Assembly: GCA_944324075.1 (NCBI GenBank) | Contig: CALUUZ010000021.1 | Location: forward strand, 1-50,590 | Origin: Candidatus Mailhella excrementigallinarum | GTDB taxonomy: Bacteria; Desulfobacterota; Desulfovibrionia; Desulfovibrionales; Desulfovibrionaceae | DNA length: 50,590 nt | Direction of reading: 5' to 3' | Shown: positions 10,061-19,182 of the stretch, piece by piece | How positions within the stretch are numbered: the stretch's first letter is position 1 | How the letters are laid out: every line of letters begins with the position of its first letter | Position numbers and translations under genes: made by a program | Notes under the pieces: generated by a model | Database searches by the model: none | Seen by the model: only the letters and a program-made list of their open reading frames with translations | What the model was told of the DNA's origin: nothing

Positions 10061-11290
10061 ATGCCCATCTGTTCAGCTTCCGGAAAGGCATATGTCATTG
10101 TCGTCTCGCTGATCACGGCGGCCTGTCTGTTCGGTGATTCCATGCTGTATATCGTGCTGCCCGTGCACTATCAGGACGCCGGGCTGTCCTCGCTGTGGGA
10201 AGTGGGGATCATCCTGTCCATGAACCGGCTGATCCGCCTTCCGCTCAATCCGCTTGTGGGCCGCCTGTACCGCGTGATCAGCATACGCGGCGGCATTCTG
10301 CTCGCCACGCTGCTGGCCGCCGTTTCCACCCTGGGTTACGCCCTTGCGGAAAGCCTTGCCGTCTGGCTCCTTCTGCGCGCGGTCTGGGGGCTTTCCTGGA
10401 CGCTGCTCCGCATCGGCGGCTTTTTCTGCATTCTCGACGTGTCCGACAACAGCACGCGCGGATATTACATGGGGCTGTACAACGGGCTGTACCGCATCGG
10501 CAGTCTGGTGGGCATGCTGCTCGGCGGCATTCTTGCCGATTTCATGGGCTTCTCCGCCACCGCCGCGCTGTTCGGCTCCGGAACAGCCCTGTCCATGTTC
10601 GCCGCGCTGACGCTTTCCGGCGGAAGGGCCGGAGCCGGACTGCCGGAAGACGGCGGGAACAGTCTTCCCCGCGCCCGGACGCGCGCGGAAGGAATTGTTC
10701 TTCTGGTTCTCGTCACCGGAGCGGTGGAGGCTCTGGCCTATCAGGGCCTGTATGCCGCGACGCTGACCCGGATGATCAGCCGGCATCTCGGGGACGTCAT
10801 CATGTTCGGGGGGCTGGTTCTGGGCGCGGCCACCCTGGGCGGAGCTCTCCAGGCGCTGCGCTGGGCCTGGGAGCCATGGGTCGCCCCCTGGTTCGGCAGG
10901 CTGTCCGATCTGCGATTCGGCCGCCGGAACATGATGATCGCCTCTCTCCTGTTCGCCGCGCTGACCTTCGGAATGAGCGCCCTGCCCCTGCCTCTGGTTC
11001 CCTGGTGCCTTGTTCTGCTCGGCGTTGAGCTTTCAGGAACCGCGCTGACCACGCTGGCCGACGCCGCGGCGTCGGATGTCGCCACCCGGCGCTCCCTCTC
11101 GGCCGGAAGCGAACAGGCCGGGCGGGACTTCATGCGCCGCTATTCCCTGATCGTTGACTGCGGCGCGGCGCTGGGCCCCTTTGCCGCCTACGGCATGGGA
11201 GAACTGCTGGGCATGGATGCGGCCTATCTCTGCCTCGCCGCGATCATGCTGGCGTTCGGAGCGGCATGGATGCGGGAGAGAGGCGCGTGA
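10061..11290 (+). CDS. Major facilitator superfamily transporter
   Basis: A 409-residue polytopic inner-membrane protein with about 12 predicted spans (for instance AYVIVVSLITAACLFGDSML and ILLATLLAAVSTLGYALAES), two halves separated by a polar loop (about 192-215, GGRAGAGLPEDGGNSLPRAR), and an MFS-like motif A remnant after the second half (GRLSDLRFGRRNMM). Substrate cannot be told. The ATG at 10061 is preferred over 10028 because GAGG lies just before it. Stands alone between the broken cyclase gene and a convergent gene. Confidence 0.85.
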   Translation: MPICSASGKAYVIVVSLITAACLFGDSMLYIVLPVHYQDAGLSSLWEVGIILSMNRLIRLPLNPLVGRLYRVISIRGGILLATLLAAVSTLGYALAESLAVWLLLRAVWGLSWTLLRIGGFFCILDVSDNSTRGYYMGLYNGLYRIGSLVGMLLGGILADFMGFSATAALFGSGTALSMFAALTLSGGRAGAGLPEDGGNSLPRARTRAEGIVLLVLVTGAVEALAYQGLYAATLTRMISRHLGDVIMFGGLVLGAATLGGALQALRWAWEPWVAPWFGRLSDLRFGRRNMMIASLLFAALTFGMSALPLPLVPWCLVLLGVELSGTALTTLADAAASDVATRRSLSAGSEQAGRDFMRRYSLIVDCGAALGPFAAYGMGELLGMDAAYLCLAAIMLAFGAAWMRERGA

Positions 11291-11344
11291 CGCCGAACCG
11301 CCCATCGAGCGGTCCCGGAGGCCATGCAGGCATGGACAGCAGGC

Positions 11345-11402
11345 GGCGGCTTCCGGCGTCGCTCAAGGCTCGCTGACGCTCGCGCCTCCGGCGGTTAAAG
11401 GA
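11345..11402 (+). repeat. Family C fragment
   Basis: Contains the GCTCGCTGACGCTCGCGCCTCCGGCGGT type segment typical of the right part of family C, with no clear ends. The remaining part of 11291-11599 holds no gene that I can support. Confidence 0.5.
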
Positions 11403-11599
11403 GCATGAATTCTCCCTGTCAGCCGTAAACTTGAACAGAGCCAAACGTGGCTCTCCCTGCCCGACAGACACTTTCGATCACAAAGCGCCCTGAAACGCTG
11501 CGCCCGCGCCGGGGCAGGCAGTTCGCCGCCCCGGCGCGGGCCGGTACAGGATCAGGGGAAAATGCCGGAGCGCGCGCGGACGCGCGTCCCGCGCGGGGT

Positions 11600-12304
11600 T
11601 CAGCCCCGGGCCGCGTTCATGGCCCGGGTCACGGGATCGGTGGCGGTTTCATCCACAAGATGAATGTCGTCCCTGCCGCCGGTACGGTTTTCAAAGTGAG
11701 CCTCGCCGCCGGGTTCCACGGCTACAACCGAAGAAGACGCGCCGGAAGCCGCCGCGCTTTTCTCTCCTCCGGCGGGAGACGCGCCCGGCTCCGCAGCGGA
11801 AGATGCGCTCTTTTCCGGCGCGCCGTCACGCAGGGCCGCGCGCAGGCGGGCTTCATCCTCATGGGACAGGGACGTCCGGATCACCGTGCCTCCCGTGCCG
11901 CGCAGCTCTTCAAGCGCCTTGTCCAGCGTGATGCCGCGGAACAGGATGAAAAGCAGGGAATGCCCGGGCTGGAGCTGGCGGGCGACATTCTTCATGAACT
12001 CGTCGTTCACGCCCACATCGGACAATGCGCCGGAAACGGCTCCGGCCCCAGCGCCCACCGCGACACCCAGCAGCGGATTCAGGAAAATAAGCCCGATGAG
12101 CAGCCCCCAGAATCCCCCGCCCACCGCTCCGGCGGCGGTCAGACTGTACAACTGGTGCAGCTTTACCTTGCCGTCCGCCTTGCGCACGGCGATGACGGCA
12201 TCCTCCAGATCCACCAGATATTCCTTCTGCATCTTCAAAAGCTGCAGGCGCACTTCCTCGGCCTGATACAGACTCGGATAGGCCACAACAACAAGAGAAC
12301 TCAT
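11600..12304 (-). CDS. DUF1269 family protein
   Basis: 234 residues. The N-terminal half (SSLVVVAYPSLYQAEEVRLQLLKMQKEYLVDLEDAVIAV) and the central glycine-rich hydrophobic segment (about 55-97, GGGFWGLLIGLIFLNPLLG) are typical of DUF1269, a family of presumed membrane-associated proteins with no known biochemical role. The C-terminal 60 residues are low-complexity Ala/Ser/Glu and end with TATDPVTRAMNAARG. The ATG at 12304 follows GGAGG at 6 bases; an in-frame ATG 12 bases upstream has no such site. Confidence 0.8.
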   Translation of the reverse strand: MSSLVVVAYPSLYQAEEVRLQLLKMQKEYLVDLEDAVIAVRKADGKVKLHQLYSLTAAGAVGGGFWGLLIGLIFLNPLLGVAVGAGAGAVSGALSDVGVNDEFMKNVARQLQPGHSLLFILFRGITLDKALEELRGTGGTVIRTSLSHEDEARLRAALRDGAPEKSASSAAEPGASPAGGEKSAAASGASSSVVAVEPGGEAHFENRTGGRDDIHLVDETATDPVTRAMNAARG

Positions 12305-12415
12305 ACATGCCTCCATGGTTATCAGACAGGCGCGCCGTTTGCGCGCGTTCCTTCACCATGCGGCACTTCTGCCGAGAAGGGAATGATTTTCGACATGCGC
12401 CCCGGCGGGAGGGGC

Positions 12416-13903
12416 TTATTCGTCCTTCCTTTCCCCCTTCCTGCCATGGGAGGAACGCAGACGGACGCGCATGGGCGCATGGGCGATGCCGAACAGCCCG
12501 CGCAGGGACTTCTCAAGGTAGCGGGCATAGGAATCCGCCACGCGCTCCGCGTCGTTGACGAAAAAGACGAACGTGGGCGGCCGGCTCTCGGCCTGGGTCA
12601 GATAGAAGAACTTGGGCCGCACCCGGCGCACCACCGGCGCCTGATGCCGGGCAAGCACCTCATCCATGGCACGGTTGAGCTGTCCGGTAGGTACCCGCAC
12701 CGCACATTCCTCGCGGATGCGCCCGGCCATTTCCAGCAGGGCGGCGAGCCCCTCCGCCCTGCGCGCGGAAGCGGGCATGATCGGCACATGGGAACAGAAG
12801 GAAAGTTCTTCCGCGAACTGCCGTTTCAGAGCGGCGCGCGCCTTCACCGGCACCAGATCCATCTTGTTGAGAACGATGAGGAAGGGCGTCTTGCGTTCGT
12901 CCAGCAGCTCAACCAGGCGCTTGTCCTGCGCGGTCAGACCGCCGGTGGCGTCGATGACCAGCATGGTCACATGCGCCTTGGTCGTGCTTTTCAGCGAGGA
13001 ATTGACGGAAAAACGCTCCACCGTGTCGGTAATGCGGGATCGCCGCCGCACACCGGCGGTATCCACGAAAACATAGCTGCGTCCCTTGCGCTCCAGCGGC
13101 ACGTCCACACTGTCCCGCGTGGTTCCGGCCTCGTCGCTGACGATCATGCGCTCCCTGCCGACAAAGGCGTTGACCAGTGACGACTTGCCCGCGTTGGGAC
13201 GGCCCAGCAGACACAGGCGCAACGGCCCCCCGTCGGGAAGCTCCGTCCCGTCTCCGGCGTCCTCCGCCCCGTCTCCGGTTCCCTCGTCAGGACGTCCGGC
13301 GCTTCCCGCCGCGTCATCCTCTTCCTCCCGGCCGCCGTCTTCCGGAGCCCGCGCGGAAAGCAGCGCCCGGATTTCCTCTTCCAGCCCCCGGACATTGTGC
13401 CCATGCTCGGCGGAAACGGCCATCAGGGGAAAGCCCAGCGCGTGGAACTCCGCCAGCATCATGTCCTCGCGCTCCATGCCGTCCACCTTGTTCACCACCA
13501 GCAGCACGGGCTTGCCCGTCCTGCGCAGGTGAGCGGCCAGATGCTCGTCAAAGGGGGTCAGCCCGTCGCGCCCGTCCACCACCAGACAGATCACCGCGCC
13601 TTCGGCCACGGCCTCCTTCGCCTGCCGGAGAATGTCTTCCTCAAAGCCGCGCAGACCACGCGGCCCTTCCACCGCGCTCTCGTGCCCATCCATGGTCACG
13701 CCGCCCGTATCCACCAGAATGAACGGAACCTTTCCACGGCCGCGCACCGTGCCCTCCATGCGATCCCGGGTGACGCCGGGACGGTCGTGCGTGATGGCCC
13801 TCCGGCTGCGGATCAGGCGGTTGAACAGCGTGGACTTGCCCACGTTGGGGCGGCCCATCAGGATGACCCTGGGCAGGGAAGCGGCAAGATTGACTGCGGA
13901 CAT
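12416..13903 (-). CDS. der: Ribosome-assembly GTPase Der (EngA)
   Basis: Essential double GTPase acting in maturation of the 50S subunit. Two G domains are seen: GRPNVGKST (17-25) with NKVD, and GRPNAGKSS (about 233-241) with NKMD; a KH-like C-terminal domain follows. The linker between the G domains (about 195-228) is expanded and very acidic (EEEDDAAG, EGTGDGAEDAGDG). 495 residues from the ATG at 13903; a longer in-frame reading to 14062 would add residues encoded by the AT-rich promoter region and is rejected. The gene is divergent to the AT-rich gene at 14079. Confidence 0.96.
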   Translation of the reverse strand: MSAVNLAASLPRVILMGRPNVGKSTLFNRLIRSRRAITHDRPGVTRDRMEGTVRGRGKVPFILVDTGGVTMDGHESAVEGPRGLRGFEEDILRQAKEAVAEGAVICLVVDGRDGLTPFDEHLAAHLRRTGKPVLLVVNKVDGMEREDMMLAEFHALGFPLMAVSAEHGHNVRGLEEEIRALLSARAPEDGGREEEDDAAGSAGRPDEGTGDGAEDAGDGTELPDGGPLRLCLLGRPNAGKSSLVNAFVGRERMIVSDEAGTTRDSVDVPLERKGRSYVFVDTAGVRRRSRITDTVERFSVNSSLKSTTKAHVTMLVIDATGGLTAQDKRLVELLDERKTPFLIVLNKMDLVPVKARAALKRQFAEELSFCSHVPIMPASARRAEGLAALLEMAGRIREECAVRVPTGQLNRAMDEVLARHQAPVVRRVRPKFFYLTQAESRPPTFVFFVNDAERVADSYARYLEKSLRGLFGIAHAPMRVRLRSSHGRKGERKDE

Positions 13904-13944
13904 GCGAATCCTCACGATGACAGAATGGGCTTTCCAGTGCCTGC

Positions 13945-13974
13945 AATATAAATTATCTCCGGGGTTTTGTCCAA
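13945..13974 (-). promoter_or_regulatory. Likely sigma70 promoter of der
   Basis: On the minus strand TTGGAC (13969-13974) is separated by 18 bases from TATATT (13945-13950), about 40 bases before the der start. The AT-rich context contrasts with the surrounding coding DNA. Confidence 0.5.
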
Positions 13975-14078
13975 CTGTCTGAAAAATATAGTCAATCACC
14001 ATTATATTGACAGCACTTGTCCAATGAGACATTTTATTGCGATACAAGTCTGAATTCTTCACAGGTTATGGTGATGCC

Positions 14079-14837
14079 ATGAAAATTCCCCTTCTCTATG
14101 AGTTTGAACGTTTCTTACTTAAATACAAAAAGTCCTTAAAAATAAGATTACGTTATATCTATCACAGAAAACATATGAAAAAGTACTCACAAATTATTAT
14201 GCTGGGAAAAAACTGTGAAGTTGCATTCTATTTTTTTCGTCAATTCGGATTTATCGATTCAAATCTTTTTGCATGGGCCTATATCCGCGAAGAACATATG
14301 ATTTCTGTTCTTAAACATCCAGACATACTTCTTAATGGAGAACTATGCCCCCTCGAATACGGCATGATTAAACATATCCCAACAGAATTTCTTTTTCATG
14401 GCAGATCAAATGATTATACTACAGCAAGCAAGGAAACCATACAAAGTGATATTGATGAGTTAAAATCAAGATTACGTTATCTTATAAAAAAATTTACAAA
14501 TTATTTAAATTCAAATGAAAAAAAATTATTTATCTTTACATTAAGAGATAATATCAATCATGAAAAATATATTTCATCAATACTTGAAATCCTTCAATCA
14601 AAGACAAAAAATTTTAATATACTCTGTATAATGGAAGAAAAACAACATCACAACAGCATTATATCAATGCAAAATGACACAATATATTTCCGTTTTGTAA
14701 ATCATTTTGCAGATCCTGACTGTGTGACAAGCCTGGAGTCAGGAGATCCGAAAGGATGGAAGAAAATCTTTAATGAGTTTGGTCCAGAATGTTTGAAAAA
14801 AAGCTCCAAACATTTCAAGTTTGACAGCCGAGATTAA
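14079..14837 (+). CDS. DUF1796-like putative papain-fold protein, AT-rich
   Basis: 252 residues. The stretch MLGKNCEVAFYFFRQFGF followed by FAWAYI resembles the N-terminal motif of DUF1796 (putative cysteine peptidases, with the Cys of GxNCE as presumed nucleophile), and a later FTLRDN and HFADPD would fit conserved positions. Such genes often sit in surface-polysaccharide clusters, but none is seen here. Base use is strikingly AT-rich, full of AAA and ATA codons, unlike every neighbour, so it was probably acquired. The ATG at 14079 is used; no strong ribosome binding site is seen, and a TTG at 14037 is an alternative. Confidence 0.7.
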   Translation: MKIPLLYEFERFLLKYKKSLKIRLRYIYHRKHMKKYSQIIMLGKNCEVAFYFFRQFGFIDSNLFAWAYIREEHMISVLKHPDILLNGELCPLEYGMIKHIPTEFLFHGRSNDYTTASKETIQSDIDELKSRLRYLIKKFTNYLNSNEKKLFIFTLRDNINHEKYISSILEILQSKTKNFNILCIMEEKQHHNSIISMQNDTIYFRFVNHFADPDCVTSLESGDPKGWKKIFNEFGPECLKKSSKHFKFDSRD

Positions 14838-14845
14838 ACCTTTTT

Positions 14846-15085
14846 CTAAGGTTTAACTGCGCTGCACCGCCCAAAGGCTCCGAAAAGCATCCTGGATTTG
14901 CGGAAGCAAATCCGCCAGAGGCAGTTTGTATCCTCGGCCGGCTGCGCAGCCGGCCGTTGCCAAAAGGGGCGTTTCACCGCGCTGGAAGTACAGTTGCCTT
15001 CACGGCAACATTTGTTGCCGTTGAAACCGGGGCAGATAACGACCTGTGATTGCTGATCAGCCAGAAATTTTAATATAACCCAAAG
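14846..15085. repeat. Palindrome-rich non-coding stretch
   Basis: Holds two perfect palindromes: CGGCCGGCTGC paired with GCAGCCGGCCG (14935-14956), and ACGGCAACATTTGTTGCCGT (15002-15021). The second resembles the GGCAACATTCGTTGCC core of family C (28231-28250 region), so this is probably a decayed relative. No gene is seen in 14838-15432. Confidence 0.45.
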
Positions 15086-15090
15086 TATTT

Positions 15091-15250
15091 GCCAGCCATG
15101 CCCCATGTCCCGGCGCGCAGTTTTCACGCCGCAATTCATCTGCGGCGACACCGGAGAAGGGAAGCGGCGCGGCGCGTTACGGATAAGGACAGCAGAGATG
15201 ATTCTCGCCTGCCCTGCTCCGGGAACATTTTCAATGCGAAAATGCCCCTG
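15091..15250 (-). repeat. Family B repeat B2, inverted
   Basis: Carries the reverse complement of the family B blocks: TTTTCACGCCGCAATTCATC, a CTGCGGCG palindrome arm, and the closing hairpin CATTTTCAATGCGAAAATG. Sits between the AT-rich gene and the AT-rich region just upstream of the CoA ligase gene (15330-15430), which probably holds the ligase promoter. Confidence 0.6.
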
Positions 15251-15432
15251 GCAGGCCCCTTTCCCCCGCCGGGAGGAGGAAGGGAAAACGGGTTATTCCA
15301 GCCGGACATGCAAAGCCCGCACTCCGGCATTATGCACATAATTTATTGTAATTACTTATAAAATAAAATATTTCTTGCATTTTTTCCGCAACGACACTAC
15401 GTTATCCCAAAATATCTGCAAGGGAGTCCGCC

Positions 15433-16698
15433 ATGACCCGCAAAGACCGTACGGAAGGCATCTACAGCCGCCGTGAAGTGCTCGACGAAAGCGAACGCCG
15501 CCAGTACAACCTGATCCAGCTCAAGGATCTGCTGTCCTATGCGTACCGCTATTCCGAGGATGTGAAAAAGCGCTTTGACCGCGCCCAGTTCAATGTCGAG
15601 AAATTCAAGACGATTTCCGACATCAAGCATATCCCCATCCTCAAGAAGAAGGAACTCATCTTCCTCCAGACCATGGGGCCGCGTCTGGGCGGTCTTCTGA
15701 CCAAGGACATCGGCGAGCTGCGCCGCGTGTTCCTTTCCCCCGGGCCGATCTTCGATCCCGAAGACCGCAACGACGACTACTGGGGCTATACCGAAGCCTT
15801 CTATTCCGTGGGGTTCCGTCCCGGCGACGCCGTACAGGTGACATTCAACTATCACCTTGCCCCGGCGGGCCTGATGTTTGAGGAGCCGCTGCGCAACCTG
15901 GGCTGCGCCACCATTCCCGCCGGGCCTACCGACGCCGCCACGCAGCTTGACATCATGCAGAAGCTGCGCGTTTCCGGCTATGTGGGCACGCCCAGCTTTC
16001 TCATGCATCTGGCCCAGAAGGCGGAGGAAAAGGGGCTCAACCTGCGCAAGGACCTCTTTCTTGAAGTCGCCTTCGTCACCGGCGAACGTCTGTCGGAAAA
16101 AATCCGGGGACAGATGGAAAAGAAATACGACATCATCATGCGGCAGGGCTACGGCACGGCGGATGTGGGCTGCATCGGCTACGAATGTTTCCAGCGCAAC
16201 GGGCTGCACATCTCCAACCGCTGCTTTGTGGAAATCTGCCATCCCGATACCGGCATTCCGCTCAAGGACGGCGAAGTGGGCGAAGTGGTCGTGACCAGCT
16301 TCAACAAGACCTATCCGCTGATCCGCCTTGCCACCGGCGACCTTTCCTACATCGACCGCGCGCCCTGTTCCTGCGGCCGCACCAGCCCCCGCCTCGGCAG
16401 CATCGTGGGCCGCGTGGACACCACCGCCCGCATCAAGGGGATGTTCGTCTACCCCCATCAGGTCGAGCAGGTGCTGGCCCGCTTCGAGGAAATCAAGCGC
16501 TGGCAGATTGAAGTCACCAACCCCGGCGGTGTGGATGAAATGGTGCTGTACGTCGAAGCCAGCAACTTCCGGCGTGAGGACGAACTGCTGCATCTCTTCC
16601 GCGAACGCATCAAGCTCCGTCCCGAACTGCGCATTCTTGCCCCGGGCACGCTGCCTCCGCAGATCAAGCCCATCGAAGACAAGCGCGAATGGGATTAG
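15433..16698 (+). CDS. PaaK-like phenylacetate-CoA ligase family enzyme
   Basis: AMP-forming aryl/acyl-CoA ligase of the adenylate-forming superfamily: makes an acyl-adenylate and then the CoA thioester. 421 residues, the usual PaaK size. GYGTADVGCIGYEC (about 239-252) is the adenine/substrate-binding motif and RLATGDLSYID (about 298-308) carries the conserved Asp of the AMP-binding hinge. The C-terminal domain (KGMFVYPHQVEQVL) is typical. Desulfovibrio-type bacteria use several such enzymes for aryl acids or indoleacetate; the true substrate cannot be told. No paa genes are nearby. AAGGGAG precedes the ATG. A bona fide terminator lies 200 bp downstream. Confidence 0.9.
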   Translation: MTRKDRTEGIYSRREVLDESERRQYNLIQLKDLLSYAYRYSEDVKKRFDRAQFNVEKFKTISDIKHIPILKKKELIFLQTMGPRLGGLLTKDIGELRRVFLSPGPIFDPEDRNDDYWGYTEAFYSVGFRPGDAVQVTFNYHLAPAGLMFEEPLRNLGCATIPAGPTDAATQLDIMQKLRVSGYVGTPSFLMHLAQKAEEKGLNLRKDLFLEVAFVTGERLSEKIRGQMEKKYDIIMRQGYGTADVGCIGYECFQRNGLHISNRCFVEICHPDTGIPLKDGEVGEVVVTSFNKTYPLIRLATGDLSYIDRAPCSCGRTSPRLGSIVGRVDTTARIKGMFVYPHQVEQVLARFEEIKRWQIEVTNPGGVDEMVLYVEASNFRREDELLHLFRERIKLRPELRILAPGTLPPQIKPIEDKREWD

Positions 16699-16884
16699 AG
16701 CATTTCAATGGCGAAATGCTCTCCTTCAGTCGAGCGGGGCGAGACTGAAGCCGCGACGCCCCCCCTTCTCCGGTGTCGCCGCAATTCACTTGCGGCGCAG
16801 AGCGACGGCGGCGTGAAACCTGCGAGCCAGAACACAGGGTCCTGACTGGCAGATATTTTCAAGAGCAAAACGCTCCAGGCTCCC
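16697..16884 (+). repeat. Family B repeat B3, complete-looking
   Basis: Starts with the hairpin AGAGCATTTC/GAAATGCTCT, which overlaps the ligase stop codon region, and ends with GAGCAAAACGCTCC. The interior has GGTGTCGCCGCAATTC and GTGAAACCTGCGAGCC blocks shared with the other copies. Confidence 0.75.
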
Positions 16885-16899
16885 CCGCCCGTACCACCA

Positions 16900-16926
16900 C
16901 CCCCGCTTCCGAAGCGGGGGTTTTTC
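16900..16926 (+). terminator. Rho-independent terminator after the CoA ligase
   Basis: CCCCCGCTT, loop CCG, AAGCGGGGG, then TTTTTC. A 9-bp GC-rich stem directly followed by a T-run. It ends the ligase transcript downstream of repeat B3, so the repeat is transcribed with the gene. Confidence 0.9.
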
Positions 16927-17081
16927 TTCCCCGAATTATAACCGGCTTGCTCTTGCCCCGTCCCTCGGCTAGACTGACTGCCAGAGCGCCGAGTGCGCCC
17001 GCTTTTCCGGTTTTTCCGCGCGGACTGACGTTTCCGCGCCGCAACACGCGCCGCGAGCGCGAAAGACAGACAAGGACAACC

Positions 17082-17999
17082 ATGTTCAAACCCGACAGAC
17101 ATCATATTATCATCGCCGTCAAGACCCTGGCCGTTCAGGCCCTGCTTTTCTGTTCCATCCTCCTTGTGGTATGGGGCTCGCAAAAGCTTTACGGACTCAT
17201 CGACCAGACCCGTTTTCCCGTTCCCTATCAGGTGACGGTGACGGAAGGCATGACGGACGAGCAGAAAGGCAAGGAACTCATTGACGCCCTGACCGCCCGG
17301 ATGCGTTACGAGCTGAATTCCACCTTCGGCTGGAGCGCCAACGACATCCTGTTCAACCCCTATGTGCTGGACAACCGCGCGTACCGCCAGTTCGGCACCT
17401 ACTACGCCACCAAGACACTGCTTGACCATTACTCCACCGTCATTGCCAAGCTGGGGTCCAGCGACCGCGAAAACCAGAGTCTTTATGACGCGCGCGTCAA
17501 TGACTTCACCTTCGGCCCCAAGCGCTGGGGCTATTTCTTCGTGCCCTCGGCGGAAAGCGCCTACAAGCGCGGCCTGAAGCGCGTGGAGAAGTACAAGCAG
17601 GAGCTGGACGAGGGCAAGGCCATCTATAACTGCCGCACCGACGACATTTATTCCGCCTTCAACCTCATCCTCGGAGAGAGCATGTTCGGGCACGCGCTCG
17701 GCCTGCTGGAAAACAGCCAGCAGCTTCCCTTCTACACCCTGGACAACCGCATTTACGAGGCTCAGGGCATCATGCTGGTGGTGCGCGACTATGTGAAAGC
17801 CATTTATGACCTGTACCCGGAAATCGCCGCCAAAAACAACGAGGCCAACATGAAGGAAGCCATGGTCTATCTTGATCGCATCTGCGATTATGACCCCATG
17901 TACATCACCTCTTCCTTCAACTCCGGGGAACTGATCATCTCCTATATGCTCTTTGCCCGGAACCGCCTCTCGGATATCCGCGACAGCATCCGCATCTGA
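17082..17999 (+). CDS. DUF2333 family membrane-anchored protein
   Basis: 305 residues with one membrane span near the N-terminus (about 13-32, VKTLAVQALLFCSILLVVWG) and a large periplasmic part. FGWSANDILFNPYVLDNRAYRQ and the region around GYFFVPSAESAYKRG match my memory of DUF2333, a family of unknown function in proteobacteria. The ATG at 17082 follows AAGGA at 7 bases; upstream in-frame sequence belongs to repeat B3 and the terminator. It is monocistronic as far as can be seen. Confidence 0.8.
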   Translation: MFKPDRHHIIIAVKTLAVQALLFCSILLVVWGSQKLYGLIDQTRFPVPYQVTVTEGMTDEQKGKELIDALTARMRYELNSTFGWSANDILFNPYVLDNRAYRQFGTYYATKTLLDHYSTVIAKLGSSDRENQSLYDARVNDFTFGPKRWGYFFVPSAESAYKRGLKRVEKYKQELDEGKAIYNCRTDDIYSAFNLILGESMFGHALGLLENSQQLPFYTLDNRIYEAQGIMLVVRDYVKAIYDLYPEIAAKNNEANMKEAMVYLDRICDYDPMYITSSFNSGELIISYMLFARNRLSDIRDSIRI

Positions 18000-18078
18000 G
18001 CCGCTGCCCCCGTGCGGGACATCCCGCCATCCGCCGGGCCTGCGCCCGGCGCGGTCCCGGCGGCACTCCGGGACACTT

Positions 18079-18193
18079 CATCAAAAATTCCCCTGTGGTT
18101 TGAAATCTCCTCCCTTCAGGGAGGGCAATCCGCACGCCCCCTGTCCGTCGGCCGCTTCAGTCAGTCGGCGGATGGGGCGACTGTGGATTGAAA
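18079..18193 (-). repeat. Family A repeat A5, inverted, internally deleted
   Basis: Reads TTTCAATCCACAG from 18193 leftward and ends in TTTTTGATG at 18079, but lacks the central GGATTTCATCGGCTTCGCC block, so it is only 115 bp. The flank before it is CATG. Confidence 0.8.
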
Positions 18194-18263
18194 CATGCCG
18201 CGGAGTGCGGGAATGCCCGCTGTTCATGAAGCATTTCCAGTTTGAACATGCCCTGAAGGGAAA

Positions 18264-18655
18264 GGCTCTGTCATGGAATGGTGGTGGACATATCCCTGAA
18301 CGCCGGGGGCGCGAGGCTTGCGGGCATCAAGAGCCGCAATGGCGCCCCGCCGCATGACCATGCGGCATGGAGGGGGCATGCGGTGCGAGCGCGGCGTTTC
18401 CGCGCAAGGCGCAAGCGGGAGCGGGTATCGGCAACGCCGATCGAGCGTCATCAGGAGGTCGCGGAAGCCATGTCCCGCGGAGCGGAACCGGGTGAAGCGC
18501 GGCTTCACGAAGGCGCAAGCAAGCCGGCTGCGGATGCATGCCGTCTTTCGCCCGTATGGAACACGGGCCGCCTCGCGGCAATGAATACTGCCGCCGGTGT
18601 CGGAGCAGAACGATACGCCCCGCGCAGCGCTGTCAACACGGTTCCATGACAGCGC
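18264..18655 (+). mobile_element. Family C MITE-like element, long form
   Basis: Terminal inverted repeats: GGCTCTGTCATGGAA at 18264 and TTCCATGACAGCGC at the right end. The flanks GAAGGGAAA and AGAGGGAAA match at 7 of 9 bases and may be a decayed 9-bp target duplication. No gene inside. The interior has the CCGCATGACCATGCGG palindrome and a run that differs from the shorter C6 copy. Together with A5 it fills 18000-18675. Confidence 0.7.
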
Positions 18656-18675
18656 AGAGGGAAAAAATTCAAAAC

Positions 18676-19182
18676 ATGACGGACTGTCTGATGAACATCA
18701 CCATACGGGAATACAGGAAAGAAGATGCGGCCGAAGCCGTCCGCATCTGGAACGGCATTGTGGAGGAAGGCCGCGCCTTCCCGCAGACGGAACTTCTGAC
18801 GGAAATCACGGGGGACGAGTTCTTCTCTGCGCAGTCCTTCACGGGCATAGCCCGCGACGCCGGAAACGGAGAGCTTGCGGGCCTGTATATCCTGCATCCG
18901 AACAACGTGGGCAGGTGCGGGCATATCTGCAATGCCAGCTATGCCGTCAGCCCCGGCATGCGCGGGCGGCATGTCGGCGAACAGATGGTGCGGCACTGCA
19001 TGGCGAAGGGGAAGGAGCTGGGATTCGGCATCCTTCAGTTCAACGCGGTGGTCAGAACCAACACCGCGGCCCTGCGCCTGTATGAAAAGCTGGGCTTTAC
19101 CCGGCTGGGCGTCATTCCCGGCGGTTTTCTGCTGAAAGACGGAAGCCGTGAGGACATCATCCCCCATTACATTGCGCTGTAG
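18676..19182 (+). CDS. GNAT family N-acetyltransferase
   Basis: 168 residues. Typical acetyl-CoA-dependent GNAT fold: ITIREYRKEDAAEAVRIWN at the start, a central NASYAVSPGMRGRHVGEQMV containing the R/QxxGxG/A-type pyrophosphate-binding loop (RGRHVG), and NTAALRLYEKLGFTRLG near the end. It resembles phosphinothricin- or amino-acid-acetylating members, but the substrate is unknown. The start is uncertain: 18676 is used, 18691 (MNITIREY) is equally plausible since neither has a clear ribosome binding site; the preceding sequence is a family C element. Confidence 0.85.
   Translation: MTDCLMNITIREYRKEDAAEAVRIWNGIVEEGRAFPQTELLTEITGDEFFSAQSFTGIARDAGNGELAGLYILHPNNVGRCGHICNASYAVSPGMRGRHVGEQMVRHCMAKGKELGFGILQFNAVVRTNTAALRLYEKLGFTRLGVIPGGFLLKDGSREDIIPHYIAL

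Noticed and set aside
13904-14062. Longer N-terminus of Der
   Set aside because: The 53 extra residues come from the AT-rich promoter region and have no counterpart in the family.
14846-15151. 101-residue minus frame with several Cys
   Set aside because: Made of palindromic repeat DNA; no signature, no ribosome binding site.
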